From: Candidatus Pantoea varia
GTDB taxonomy: Bacteria; Pseudomonadota; Gammaproteobacteria; Enterobacterales; Enterobacteriaceae
Length of the DNA: 64,000 nucleotides
Reading direction: 5' to 3'
Assembly: GCF_900115075.1 (NCBI RefSeq)
Contig: NZ_FOVG01000001.1
Coordinates: 1,116,001 to 1,180,000, forward strand
The notes under the pieces are model-generated. The model had not been told where the DNA came from. It was given only the letters and a program-made list of their open reading frames with translations, and ran no database searches. Shown one piece after another: positions 42,774 through 51,657 of this stretch. Both the position numbers and the translations under genes were made by a program. Position 1 is the stretch's first letter. Every line of letters starts with the position of its first letter.

Positions 42774-43153
42774 AGGGCATGCTGGATAACGACACGATAA
42801 CCATCCCTGTCGATAAATGTCACGCCCCGTTGATCCCAATAGGGATTAAATGAAGGAATCCGCTGGAATCCTGCGTCATTCATACAGCCACATCGGGCCA
42901 GCCAGTCAGGCCGTTGCGGAATGTAGAGCACCAGCAGATCGTCATCTGTTGGCGATGGACGGACGGGATGCGTGTGACAGAGTGTGAATTCGAGATGCCA
43001 GCCCAGCCCTTCAGCGCCCAGCATTACGCCACTGAACCCCTGATGGTCAGTAAACTCACCGATTTTTTGCAATCCCAGCCCGTGGCAATAGATTTGACTG
43101 CTTTGCGTCAGGTCAGTCACAGGTCGGGCAATACGCAGATGCGGGATAGTCAT
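42740..43153 (-). CDS. VOC/glyoxalase-fold protein
   Basis: A 137-aa vicinal-oxygen-chelate protein with the paired beta-alpha-beta modules of this fold: LRIARPVTDLTQSSQIYCHGLGL at the start and VTFIDRDGYRVVIQHA near the end. Possible metal ligands are HLEF in the middle and VIQH. The family includes glyoxalases, dioxygenases and resistance proteins, and the substrate is unknown. It heads a two-gene minus-strand unit with the racemase-like gene. Confidence 0.78.
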   Translation of the reverse strand: MTIPHLRIARPVTDLTQSSQIYCHGLGLQKIGEFTDHQGFSGVMLGAEGLGWHLEFTLCHTHPVRPSPTDDDLLVLYIPQRPDWLARCGCMNDAGFQRIPSFNPYWDQRGVTFIDRDGYRVVIQHALWPPMMTRSLS

Positions 43154-43255
43154 GGTTTCTCTCCCTGTAAATTTCGCTGATATTTATCAAACTCTTCAGT
43201 GCTTCCCGTGACGCTGGATGCGCAGCAACTTCCCCTGTCCATAAATTGAAGGCAT

Positions 43256-43278
43256 AAAAAAACCCGCCTTAGCGGGTT
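43256..43278 (-). terminator. Intrinsic terminator of the 47-codon gene
   Basis: On the minus strand a perfect AACCCGC/GCGGGTT stem (43261-43267, 43272-43278) with a 4-base loop is followed by a seven-T tract (43256-43262). Confidence 0.9.
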
Positions 43279-43295
43279 TCGGAGGAAGCTGACAG

Positions 43296-43439
43296 TCAAT
43301 CAGCCTTTGCTTTGCGTAAACGCAATGTGCCCGAGCGCTCCGCAAGCTCAAAAGATTTTTTGAGCTGACGCATTGCTTCCGCTTTACGCTCTGCAACTGT
43401 CATTTTTTTCAGGGTTGAAATATCGTGTGTTAAGCACAT
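43296..43439 (-). CDS. Small basic protein, 47 aa (not recognised)
   Basis: A short frame with unusually good gene signals. The start ATG at 43439 is preceded by AAGGAGGAAGAGG (about 43442-43454), near-ideal for ribosome binding, and a strong terminator follows the stop after 18 bases. The product starts MCLTHDIST and continues with a predicted charged helix rich in K, R, E and A (VAERKAEAMRQLKKSF), ending in RLRKAKAD. It has no membrane segment. I do not recognise it. Its charge suggests nucleic-acid or ribosome binding, as inference only. Confidence 0.72.
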   Translation of the reverse strand: MCLTHDISTLKKMTVAERKAEAMRQLKKSFELAERSGTLRLRKAKAD

Positions 43440-43709
43440 AACCTCTTCCTCCTTCGCCTGGGGCGATATTCACTTCATATTATGCGTGATAATCAGGCTC
43501 GTTCACTATCACTTCAGAAAACAGCATCACAAAATCATGTTGCTAGATGCGGAAATCAAAACGGTGCGCAGTCAGCGCGCCGTGCGGAAACTCAAGAAAG
43601 CTTTTTGAAAGGTATGACGGCATATCAGTAACTTAAGTTTGACTGGTCACTTACTTTATCATCAAGTCATAAACTTACCCTGATTAGTCGCCTCCCTCTG
43701 GCCCGGATG

Positions 43710-43751
43710 CGAGCCGTGCCGCGCTGCTGATGACTCGCACGGTCGTTTTTT
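43710..43751 (+). ncRNA. Candidate small RNA 3' end (orphan plus-strand terminator)
   Basis: CGAGCCGTGC (43710-43719) pairs with GCACGGTCG (43737-43745) with one bulge, followed by six T residues. No plus-strand gene precedes it in 43440-43709, so it may end a small RNA starting somewhere in that stretch. The true 5' end is unknown and the interval marks only the terminator. The remainder to 43962 is the curA upstream region. Confidence 0.4.
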
Positions 43752-43962
43752 GCAAGCGGATGTGAACAGCCGTCAGCCTGAACCCGTGACGCGAATGGCC
43801 CTGCACCCGCTGTGTCCCCACGGTTAGCACCTTATAGCCTGTTAACAGTAAATCAGCTTACCGCTCACAGCGCTAAACGCATTCCCGCCGCTGTCATCTA
43901 CACTTTGGCGGTATTCATTTGGTGATGCCCTGAGCATTGCCCGGCTATAAAAGGATGACAAT

Positions 43963-44994
43963 ATGACTGAACAAGCAACCCAGAACCACGCCTGGTTACT
44001 GGCTTCACGCCCACACGGTGAGCCGACCAAAGAGAATTTCCGCCATGTGGCTCAGCCCGTCCCGGAAATCAAAGAGGGTGAAGTGCTGCTGAAGACCATC
44101 TACCTCTCGCTTGACCCCTACATGCGTGGCCGGATGGACGAGGGTAAATCCTACGCCGCGCCGGCAGAGCTGGATCAGCCAATGGTGGGTGGCACCGTTT
44201 GTCAGGTCGCCGAATCGAAAAACAGTGACTTTAAGACCGGTGACTGGGTGCTGGCGCAGAGCGGCTGGCAGGAATATGCCGTCTCCGATGGCAAAGAGAT
44301 TGCGAAGCTGGGCAACGATCTGCCCCATCCCTCTTGGGCGCTGGGTATTCTCGGTATGCCAGGCTTTACCGCCTATATGGGTCTGATGGATATCGGCCAG
44401 CCGAAAGCGGGTGAAACGCTGGTCGTTGCCGCCGCAACCGGTCCGGTGGGCGCAACGGTCGGCCAGCTGGGTAAACAAAAAGGCTGCCGTGTCGTAGGTG
44501 TGGCGGGCGGCGAAGAGAAATGCCGTTATGCGGTCGATACGCTGGGCTTTGATGCCTGCCTCGATCACCACAGCGCCGACTTTGAAGAGCAGCTGAAAAA
44601 CGCCTGCCCGGATGGCATCGACATCTACTTCGAAAACGTCGGTGGCAAAGTGTTTGATGCCGTGTTCCCGCTGCTGAACACCGCGGCGCGCGTGCCGGTC
44701 TGTGGTCTGGTCTCGGCTTACAGCCAGCGTGAACTGCCTCAGGGCCCGGACAGAACCTCTCTGATCATGGCGGGGATTCTGAAACGCCGTATTCGTATGC
44801 AGGGCTTTATCATTTTCCAGGATTATGGTGACCGTTACCCTGAGTTCCTGGAGGCGATGCGTCCGCTGGTGGAGAACAAAAAAATCCACTATCGCGAGCA
44901 CATGATTGAAGGATTAGAGAACGCGCCACAGGCGTTTATCGATATGCTGAATGGCAAGAACTTCGGTAAAACCGTGGTGAACGTCGGCGCATAA
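43963..44994 (+). CDS. curA: NADPH-dependent curcumin reductase CurA-like (MDR)
   Basis: A 343-aa medium-chain reductase of the zinc-independent leukotriene B4 dehydrogenase group. It has SLDPYMRGRMDE near residue 48, LGMPGFTAYMGL near residue 130, AATGPVGATVGQLGK for NADPH binding near residue 165, and YFENVGGKVFDAV. E. coli CurA (345 aa) reduces the double bonds of curcumin-like enones. It is monocistronic, with AAAAGGATG before the start, and is convergent with the PfkB kinase gene across a long GC hairpin. Confidence 0.9.
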   Translation: MTEQATQNHAWLLASRPHGEPTKENFRHVAQPVPEIKEGEVLLKTIYLSLDPYMRGRMDEGKSYAAPAELDQPMVGGTVCQVAESKNSDFKTGDWVLAQSGWQEYAVSDGKEIAKLGNDLPHPSWALGILGMPGFTAYMGLMDIGQPKAGETLVVAAATGPVGATVGQLGKQKGCRVVGVAGGEEKCRYAVDTLGFDACLDHHSADFEEQLKNACPDGIDIYFENVGGKVFDAVFPLLNTAARVPVCGLVSAYSQRELPQGPDRTSLIMAGILKRRIRMQGFIIFQDYGDRYPEFLEAMRPLVENKKIHYREHMIEGLENAPQAFIDMLNGKNFGKTVVNVGA

Positions 44995-45002
44995 TTGCGT
45001 TA

Positions 45003-45029
45003 GCGTGCCGCGTCACTGACGTGGCACGC
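45003..45029. terminator. Hairpin between curA and the sugar operon
   Basis: GCGTGCC (45003-45009) pairs with GGCACGC (45023-45029), with further inner pairing CGTCA/TGACG. It sits between convergent genes and lacks a long T-run. Confidence 0.55.
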
Positions 45030-45035
45030 CATTCA

Positions 45036-45896
45036 TCAGTGCGGCTGCCGGGAAACGTGTTCGGCAGCAGCACCGTTAGCTTCACTGACCGCCTCTCCCA
45101 GCGTTGCGCCGACACTCAGGCGCTGACACAACACCCCGACAAAACAATCCCCGGCACCGTGCGTGCTGACCAGTTTTACTTTCTGCGCCGCCAGTGTGTG
45201 GGTTTGCCCCGCCTCGCTGTATGCCACACCGTGTTCACCCGCTGTCACCACCACTCGGGCAAAACGTTCCGCCAGCGATTCCGCGGCTGTGCGTGCTGAG
45301 TTCAGATCCTGCACGCTAATCCCGCACATATCGCGTGCCTCGATGGCGTTCACCACCAGCAGATCGATACAGCCCTCAAACGCCGCCGACAATGAGCGGG
45401 CGGGCGCGGCATTAACACAGACCGTAATTCCCCGCTGCTGCGCCGCCTGGGCCGCACAGAGATTGACCGCTTCAGGAACTTCATTTTGCAATACAAGCAG
45501 AGAGACATCCTGCCAGAAGCCGGACTGTTCAAAGGTCTCCAGCGGGATCTGCTGATTGGCATTGGAGACCACGACCGCGCCGTAATCCCCTTCGGCATCG
45601 GTAATCGCCACGCTCATTCCGGAGGCAAGCTCATCGATCACACTCACCTGCGTGCAATCGACACCGGCCTGTAGCAGATGCTCCAGCAGAAATTGCCCCT
45701 GCTGATCGCGACCCACCGAACCGGCAAAGCGCACCGCTGCGCCCGCACGGGCCGCCGCCACCGCCTGATTACCGCCCTTTCCGCCAAATTTATAGTGACA
45801 GGCGCTGCCCATCACCGTTTCGCCTTTCTCCGGACGATGATGCGCGTCCAGCATAATGTCGTAATGAAGACTGCCGGTGACTGCAATTTTGCTCAT
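45036..45896 (-). CDS. PfkB/ribokinase-family sugar kinase
   Basis: A 286-aa kinase with the N-terminal GGKGGNQAVAAARAG motif near residue 38 and the C-terminal catalytic motif THGAGDCFVG near residue 245 (catalytic Asp in GAGD). Ribokinase-type enzymes phosphorylate free sugars in the cytoplasm. It is the last gene of a six-gene operon (isomerase, binding protein, ATPase, permease, RpiR regulator, kinase), so it probably phosphorylates the imported sugar or its isomerised product. Sugar identity is unknown. Confidence 0.88.
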   Translation of the reverse strand: MSKIAVTGSLHYDIMLDAHHRPEKGETVMGSACHYKFGGKGGNQAVAAARAGAAVRFAGSVGRDQQGQFLLEHLLQAGVDCTQVSVIDELASGMSVAITDAEGDYGAVVVSNANQQIPLETFEQSGFWQDVSLLVLQNEVPEAVNLCAAQAAQQRGITVCVNAAPARSLSAAFEGCIDLLVVNAIEARDMCGISVQDLNSARTAAESLAERFARVVVTAGEHGVAYSEAGQTHTLAAQKVKLVSTHGAGDCFVGVLCQRLSVGATLGEAVSEANGAAAEHVSRQPH

Positions 45897-45898
45897 AA

Positions 45899-46756
45899 CT
45901 AGAATTCCCGCAGATCCTGAACCGCATGCTGGGTTTTCATCAGGTTCTTCTCCGCCCGCTTCAGGTCTTTCTTTGCGATAGCGACAAACAGCGCATCCAG
46001 AATATTGAGCTGGGCGATGCGTGACGCGGCGTTTTCACCCAGCAGATGCGATCCCTGAGAGGTTGAATTGAGGACCACATGCGCACTCTGCGCGATCGGG
46101 GATTCAGCGTAGTTAGTAATGGCGATCACCTTCGCGCCATTCTTTCCCGCCAGTTTGACCGGATCGTTCACCGCACGTGTCGCACCCGAATGGCTGATGG
46201 CGATAACCACATCGTCATCAGATAACACGGCGGCGGACATCAGCATGATGTGGGCGTCGTCATAGGCGGTCGACTTGATGCCAATCTTCAGCATCTTGTG
46301 CGACAGGTCCCGCGCCACGGCGGCAGAACCGCCCACGGCATAGAGATCGATATGACGCGCTTTAAAGATGATGTCCGCCGCACGATTAAATTCAGAGACA
46401 TCCAGAATCGATAAAGTCTCTTCGATTGCCTGGATAGAGGTTCTGAACACTTTGGCCAGCAACTGCTCCGACGAATCATCCGGCTCAATTTCCGCATGCA
46501 GTCCCGCCACTTCAGACTGGTTGTAATAGATCAGGCCACTTCTGAAATGCCTGAAGCCAGTGAAGTTAAGTTTTTTAGTAATCTTAACGATCATCGCTTC
46601 AGAGACATTATTCTCCTGCGCAATCTCCTTGAGAGAAGACTGCTCGGTAATGTCGGTTCGGGCAATGATTGCCTCCGCCACACGTCGTTCTAACGGCGTC
46701 AGCTGGGGCAAACGCATACGAATCTGAGCGCCAATGGCTCGTGGATCTTGCTTCAT
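45899..46756 (-). CDS. MurR/RpiR-family regulator
   Basis: A 285-aa regulator. An N-terminal HTH_6 domain (TPLERRVAEAIIART through NNVSEAMIVKITKKL, residues 17-60) is followed by a SIS phosphosugar-binding domain (DLYAVGGSAAVARDLSHK, IAISHSGATRAV). It likely senses a phosphosugar made by the operon and controls the operon promoter. The start overlaps the permease stop by one base and two bases separate it from the kinase, so it is part of the same transcript. GTGAAGT repeats upstream of the operon are possible targets. Confidence 0.9.
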   Translation of the reverse strand: MKQDPRAIGAQIRMRLPQLTPLERRVAEAIIARTDITEQSSLKEIAQENNVSEAMIVKITKKLNFTGFRHFRSGLIYYNQSEVAGLHAEIEPDDSSEQLLAKVFRTSIQAIEETLSILDVSEFNRAADIIFKARHIDLYAVGGSAAVARDLSHKMLKIGIKSTAYDDAHIMLMSAAVLSDDDVVIAISHSGATRAVNDPVKLAGKNGAKVIAITNYAESPIAQSAHVVLNSTSQGSHLLGENAASRIAQLNILDALFVAIAKKDLKRAEKNLMKTQHAVQDLREF

Positions 46757-47727
46757 TACTTGCCTCGGGTCGCCCGGTCAATCAACATCGCTATGATAAT
46801 AATAAGGCCGGTAGCGAGCAATTGATAAAAGGCCTGAATGTTCAGTAAGGTCAAGCCATTACGTAGCACCCCGAGGATCACCACGCCAATCAGCGTGCCG
46901 AAGATACTCCCCTTGCCGCCCATCAGTGATGCACCACCAATGGCCGCCGCCGCGATAGCGTCCAGCTCCCACAGGTTGCCGATTGTCGGCTCAGCAGCAC
47001 CCAGACGACCAATCAGAATCAGCGAGGCCAGTGAGGCCAACAGACCGGAGAAGATGTAAACCGTGACCTTGGTGCGCTTCACCGGCACACCGGCGACCCG
47101 CGCCGCCTCTTCATTGCCGCCAATCGCCAGAATATATTCCCCCAGCGGGGTCTTATTCATCACCGTCCAGAGCACCAGCGCAATCACCGCGACAATCACA
47201 ATCGGCGTCGGAATACCCAACAGCATGCTGTTAATCAGCGTGCGGAACTCCAGCGGAATACCGAAGACCGGATTGCCGCCGGTATAGATCAGCGCGATGG
47301 CCCGGAACAGCGACAGGCCGCCCAGCGTAACGATAAACGGCTGTAGCCCGGCATAGGCGATCAGTGAACCGCTGAACAGCCCGCACATCGCACCGACGCC
47401 CAGCGTCGCGAGGATCGCCAGCGGCACCGGCACACCCGAGGTCATCAGCGTGGCACCCAGCACCGCCGAGAGCGCCGCGGTGGGGCCGACCGAGAGGTCA
47501 ATCCCGCCGGAGATTATGACCAGCGTCATGCCCAGGGCAATCAGGGCGTTGATCGAAGACTGCTGCAGAATATTCAGCAGATTGGGCACGGTGAAAAAGA
47601 CCGGCGACAGAAACGAAAATGTCACCACGATAATCAGTAAGCCAATTAAGGTACCGGCATCACGTACGTTAAATTTAAGCCGCAGCGCGGGTCGGGTACC
47701 CGGCCCGGTAGATGTCTGAGTCGTCAT
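46756..47727 (-). CDS. Sugar ABC transporter permease (RbsC-like)
   Basis: A 323-aa inner-membrane subunit with about eight to ten helices and the RbsC-type signatures LIALGMTLVIISGGIDLSVG near residue 60 and AIAAAAIGGASLMGGKGS near residue 255, where the loop contacts the ATPase. It imports a pentose- or hexose-type sugar with the binding protein and ATPase encoded upstream. Length and architecture are standard. Confidence 0.92.
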   Translation of the reverse strand: MTTQTSTGPGTRPALRLKFNVRDAGTLIGLLIIVVTFSFLSPVFFTVPNLLNILQQSSINALIALGMTLVIISGGIDLSVGPTAALSAVLGATLMTSGVPVPLAILATLGVGAMCGLFSGSLIAYAGLQPFIVTLGGLSLFRAIALIYTGGNPVFGIPLEFRTLINSMLLGIPTPIVIVAVIALVLWTVMNKTPLGEYILAIGGNEEAARVAGVPVKRTKVTVYIFSGLLASLASLILIGRLGAAEPTIGNLWELDAIAAAAIGGASLMGGKGSIFGTLIGVVILGVLRNGLTLLNIQAFYQLLATGLIIIIAMLIDRATRGK

Positions 47728-47759
47728 AGTAATAACCTTAAATAGTGTCAGGTAAGCGG

Positions 47760-49262
47760 TCAGGCGGTCTGGTCGATATCTTTAATGGCATAGCGGGCGA
47801 TGTTCTCTTCGGTGATCGCGCTGCCGGTGAGCTCTTTGGTGATCCGCCCCTCGCGCATCACCAGCACCCGGTCAGAGATGCGCATGATCTCGGTCATCTC
47901 TGACGACACCACCACAATGGCTTTGCCCGCCTGGGCCAGTTTTTCGATCAGGTGATAGATTTCAGACTTGGCGCCAATGTCGATACCGCGCGTCGGCTCA
48001 TCAAACAGAAACACATTGGCATCTGCTGCCACCCAGCGGCCGATGATCACCTTCTGCTGATTACCGCCGCTCAGCGTGCCGATGGTTTTCTCAATGTCGA
48101 GCGGGCGCAGCTTCAGGTCGCCCATGACCGTCAGCGCATCGCGGTCCAGTCTGGCCTGACTGATCAGACCCGCCGAGGTGAAGCGGTGCATCGACGGCAG
48201 TGCCATGTTCATCTTCACCGCCCGCTCTTTAATAATGCCCTCTTTTTTGCGGTCTTCCGGTACCAGGCCAATGCCCGCTTTAATCGCCGCACGCACGTTG
48301 TGGTTCTTCACCGCGACACCGTTAACGCTCACCGTGCCACGGGTGCGCCTGTCGATACCGGCGATCAGCTTCAGCAGTTCCGTGCGCCCCGCGCCGACCA
48401 GCCCCGCAATGCCCAGCACTTCGCCAGCACGAACGCTGAAGTTTGCCGCCACCACCTCATTGCCACGCGTCAGATCCTCTACCCGCAGCACTTCGCGATC
48501 GGTGACAAATGCCTGATGGTCGAGCTTGTCGATCTTCCGTCCGACCATTTTGGCGACGATGCTCTCCTCATCCTCATCGCTGATGTTGACAACTCCCACC
48601 TGCTTTCCGTCACGCATAATGGTGGCGCGGTCGCAGACCCGGAAAATCTCATTCATCTTGTGCGACACATAGATCAGCGAGACGCCGGTCGATTTTAAGT
48701 CGCCAATCAGTTCCGCCAGCCGGTCGAACTCGCGGGGCGTCAGGCTGGAGGTCGGCTCATCCATGGCGATGATTTTCGCGTCATCCAGCAGCGCCCGGGC
48801 GATCTCCACAATCTGCTGCTGAGACACCTTAAGGTTCCTGATCGGCGTATCGGGATCGATAGTGGGATCCAGCGTCTTCAGAATCAGAGTAGCCCGTGCC
48901 AGCTGGGCTTTCTTATCCACCCACCAGCCGCCAGCGCGGGTCAGCGGACGACCCAGAAACATGTTCTGCGCCACGGAAAGCTCAGGTACATGCTGCAACT
49001 CCTGGTGGATCATCGCGATCCCTGACTGACGGGCGCTGAGCGGACTGCGGATTTGCACCCGGTTTCCGTTGACGCTAATCTCCCCGCTGTCCGCGCCGCG
49101 CACGCCGGAGAGGATATTCAGCAGCGTCGACTTACCCGCACCGTTTTCCCCAATCAGCGCGTGCACCTCGCCGGGCCGCACTGAGAAATCGACATCCTGC
49201 AGCGCGGCGGCGTTACCGTAACTTTTGCTGATGCCACGCATCATTAAGCGAAACTGTTCCAT
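47760..49262 (-). CDS. Sugar ABC transporter ATPase, tandem domain (RbsA-like)
   Basis: A 500-aa protein with two ATP-binding domains. The first has Walker A IGENGAGKST near residue 39 and Walker B IIAMDEPTSSLT. The second has the degenerate Walker A (LVGAGRTELLK) common in RbsA/MglA proteins, LSGGNQQKVIIGRW and FLFDEPTRGID. The start at 49262 fits the family N-terminus and has GGGAGCGGG upstream; the longer frame is unlikely. It energises sugar uptake with the permease downstream. Confidence 0.92.
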   Translation of the reverse strand: MEQFRLMMRGISKSYGNAAALQDVDFSVRPGEVHALIGENGAGKSTLLNILSGVRGADSGEISVNGNRVQIRSPLSARQSGIAMIHQELQHVPELSVAQNMFLGRPLTRAGGWWVDKKAQLARATLILKTLDPTIDPDTPIRNLKVSQQQIVEIARALLDDAKIIAMDEPTSSLTPREFDRLAELIGDLKSTGVSLIYVSHKMNEIFRVCDRATIMRDGKQVGVVNISDEDEESIVAKMVGRKIDKLDHQAFVTDREVLRVEDLTRGNEVVAANFSVRAGEVLGIAGLVGAGRTELLKLIAGIDRRTRGTVSVNGVAVKNHNVRAAIKAGIGLVPEDRKKEGIIKERAVKMNMALPSMHRFTSAGLISQARLDRDALTVMGDLKLRPLDIEKTIGTLSGGNQQKVIIGRWVAADANVFLFDEPTRGIDIGAKSEIYHLIEKLAQAGKAIVVVSSEMTEIMRISDRVLVMREGRITKELTGSAITEENIARYAIKDIDQTA

Positions 49263-49278
49263 ACCCGCTCCCGCTGAC

Positions 49279-50319
49279 CTATTGTTGAGCCAGCAACTGA
49301 CGCAAACGGTTGTTGTCTTTAGTGGAGAACGCCTCGACATTCTCTTTGGTGATCAGCGCCTGAGGGGTAGAGATAACGCGCGACAGTTTCTGTCCATTGA
49401 TCAGACGGATCACCACGTCCATGGCCACTTCACCGGTCAGCACCGGGAAACTGTCTACCGTGCCGGTAAGCTCGCCGCGCTTAATCGAGGCGTAGGCATC
49501 GGAAATGCCGTCGGTGCCAAAGATCGCCACCTGTGACGCTTTGTTCTGCGCGCGTACCGCCTCTACCACGCCCAGCGCCATGGTGTCGTTGTTGGCGTAG
49601 AAGCCGATGAGATCAGGATGCTGTTGCAGAATGGTCGAGGCGGCGTTAAAGGCCTGCTCGCGACTCCAGTTTGCGGGCACGCTGGCCACGATGGTGAACT
49701 TGCCGGCGCTGTCCAGCGTCTCTTTGAAGCCACGGGTTCGCTGTCCGGCGGCATAAACCCCTGCCTGCCCTTCAATCACCGCCACTTTGCCGCCCTGCGG
49801 ATGATGCTGAATAAACCATTTCGCGACCCGCACGCCATTATCCTTCTGGACGTTGCCGACGTAGTAGCGCGCATTCGGCATCACCGCATCATTAACATTC
49901 ACCACCGGGATATTTTTACTGTTGGCACTCTCCAGCGCAGGCTCCAGGTTGATGTCGGTCTGCGGCGAGACCAGCAGGCCGTTAAAGCCCTGCGAGATCA
50001 GGGTTTCAGCAATGGAGAGCTGACCGAGCTGATCGTCTTCATTAGCCGCCGCCTGATAGGCGACGGTAACGCCATATTTTTTTGCCGCGACCTCGTAGCC
50101 CTGACCGAGCAGACGCCAGTATTCATTGGTCAGGGTTTTCGATACTCCACCAATCTTCAATGACTTATCGACTTTCGGCAGTGCACCATATTTAGTATCG
50201 AGCTGGGTCCAGTCAGTGCGATCCGATTCGGTATCGGATTGCAAGGGTGCCAGTTCTGCCGCATAAACCGTGCTGCAGAGCAGTGAAGAAGCGATAAAAG
50301 CAAGCAGGCGTTTTTTCAT
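49279..50319 (-). CDS. Sugar ABC transporter periplasmic binding protein (RbsB-like)
   Basis: A 346-aa exported binding protein with a signal peptide ending at VYA (about residue 19) and a periplasmic-binding type 1 fold: ...KTLTNEYWRLLGQGYEVAA early on, GLLVSPQTDINLEPAL, and FYANNDTMALGVVEAV with IFGTDGISDA later. It delivers a sugar to the RbsA/RbsC-like transporter. A 40-residue insert before the first strand makes it longer than RbsB. The start at 50319 begins MKKRLLAF. Confidence 0.9.
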   Translation of the reverse strand: MKKRLLAFIASSLLCSTVYAAELAPLQSDTESDRTDWTQLDTKYGALPKVDKSLKIGGVSKTLTNEYWRLLGQGYEVAAKKYGVTVAYQAAANEDDQLGQLSIAETLISQGFNGLLVSPQTDINLEPALESANSKNIPVVNVNDAVMPNARYYVGNVQKDNGVRVAKWFIQHHPQGGKVAVIEGQAGVYAAGQRTRGFKETLDSAGKFTIVASVPANWSREQAFNAASTILQQHPDLIGFYANNDTMALGVVEAVRAQNKASQVAIFGTDGISDAYASIKRGELTGTVDSFPVLTGEVAMDVVIRLINGQKLSRVISTPQALITKENVEAFSTKDNNRLRQLLAQQ

Positions 50320-50374
50320 TTTTATAGTCTCAGCATGTGGGTAGAGATGTGATGTTCTTATGATTAATCGGCTG

Positions 50375-51355
50375 TCAGTGGGCCAGCATGATGTCGTTGA
50401 CGATCTGCTGTGAGGCGACCGCATCCTGACGCTCAATGGCAGCCTGTAACTGCGCGTTACCGTGCAACTGGTCACAGAGTCTGAGCAGGCGCTTAACGGT
50501 GGCGATGTTGCTCTCCGCTTCACGAATCGGGTCAAGTCCGCTGGCATCCGGGAAGGTATCGAAGTAGTAGGCGCCGCGGTAGCCGTCGCGCTGCATCTGC
50601 CAGAGAAACTCCAGCGTGGCGCGCGGATTAACGGAGGCGACCATCAGGCCGTCGTCACGTTTGCCCCAGCCATCATTCAGGTCCAGCCCCAACAGCCGTG
50701 AGCGGCGTGCCACCATCGCAGCAGCGTAAGCCGGGATCTCATTGGCAAACAGCACGTGCGCAAAATCCAGGGTGATCCCCAGATTGGCGCAGCCCGCCTC
50801 TTCCACCGCCAGCAGACAGGTGGTGGCGTTGGGGAAAATGCTGTAGGCGCGCGGCTCATTGGGTTTGTATTCGATGCTGACGTCGACGTCCGGGGCATAC
50901 TCCGCCACTTCGCGCACGGCGCTCACCGCATCCTCCCAGATCTTCTTATAGTCGGCCTGGAAGCAGTAATCGAACCCATCCTGCCCCATCCACAGGGTCA
51001 TCAGCTGTGAACCGAATTCCCGCCCCGCGTCAATGCCGCGCTTGGTCAGCTCGATCGCTTCGCGACGCACTTTCGCGTCCGGATGGGTAAACGCGCCGAT
51101 TTTGAACTGCGGCGCATCCCAGCGCATCTGCATGCCGTTGACGGCAAGCCCCGCATCACTGATCGCCTGGCGAAGAGTGGGAATATCGCTGGTCAGATGC
51201 TGCGGAAAGTTGAGGTCGAGATGCGTTAAGCCATTGACCTTGCCTGCGCGGGCAACCATCTGCAGCACAGAGGGCTTGCCCTGCTGATCGGGCCAGTAGA
51301 GATGTGCGCCCGAGGCGAACGAGTTGAGACGGGTAGCAAATTTCAGTTCCGACAT
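50375..51355 (-). CDS. Sugar (phosphate) isomerase/epimerase, TIM barrel
   Basis: A 326-aa xylose-isomerase-like TIM-barrel protein. Likely metal ligands appear in VSIEYKPNEPRAYS (Glu), GITLDFAHVLFANE (Asp, His), and LGLDLNDGWGKRDD. Related enzymes isomerise or epimerise ketoses and aldoses. It is the first gene of the sugar operon, so it probably converts the imported sugar before or after phosphorylation by the PfkB kinase. The start at 51355 is nine bases from GAAGGA; ATGs two and three codons upstream are possible. Confidence 0.85.
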   Translation of the reverse strand: MSELKFATRLNSFASGAHLYWPDQQGKPSVLQMVARAGKVNGLTHLDLNFPQHLTSDIPTLRQAISDAGLAVNGMQMRWDAPQFKIGAFTHPDAKVRREAIELTKRGIDAGREFGSQLMTLWMGQDGFDYCFQADYKKIWEDAVSAVREVAEYAPDVDVSIEYKPNEPRAYSIFPNATTCLLAVEEAGCANLGITLDFAHVLFANEIPAYAAAMVARRSRLLGLDLNDGWGKRDDGLMVASVNPRATLEFLWQMQRDGYRGAYYFDTFPDASGLDPIREAESNIATVKRLLRLCDQLHGNAQLQAAIERQDAVASQQIVNDIMLAH

Positions 51356-51380
51356 GAGCATCAATCCTTCAGAGTGCGTA

Positions 51381-51419
51381 TTGTGAAGTACTTTTCATAT
51401 TCACGATTAGTTGTGAAGT
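51381..51419. promoter_or_regulatory. Repeated GTGAAGT boxes upstream of the sugar operon (candidate RpiR operator)
   Basis: TTGTGAAGT occurs at 51381-51389 and 51411-51419, 30 bases apart, with an inverted TTCAC at 51400-51404 between them. The spacing of three helical turns and the location just upstream of the operon fit binding by the operon's RpiR protein. Not otherwise supported. Confidence 0.4.
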
Positions 51420-51612
51420 TATGTATTAATGTACGCCTCGCGCTTCAATGCGCAAGTCTGTCAGGCCGGGAAAATCCGTAAACCGCGAGCGCGGTCACGA
51501 AATAGTTTCGGTGTGTTATCAGATGAAGTACAGGGAGTGCCTGGAGAATTAAGTTGAAATACAATGGGTTGTAATGAACAGCCGGGCGTGAAATCTGGCA
51601 GGGAAAGAAATG

Positions 51613-51643
51613 AAAAAAGCTGAGCGCCAGGGCGGCGCTCAGC
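51613..51643 (-). terminator. Intrinsic terminator of gcd
   Basis: On the minus strand a 10-bp stem GCTGAGCGCC/GGCGCTCAGC (51619-51628, 51634-51643) is followed by six T residues. It lies 15 bases beyond the gcd stop. Confidence 0.92.
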
Positions 51644-51657
51644 GGGACGAGATGACG

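Noticed and set aside
43196-43396. 66-codon minus-strand frame near the 47-codon gene
   Set aside because: It runs through the terminator hairpin at 43256-43278 and overlaps the better-supported 43296-43439 frame.
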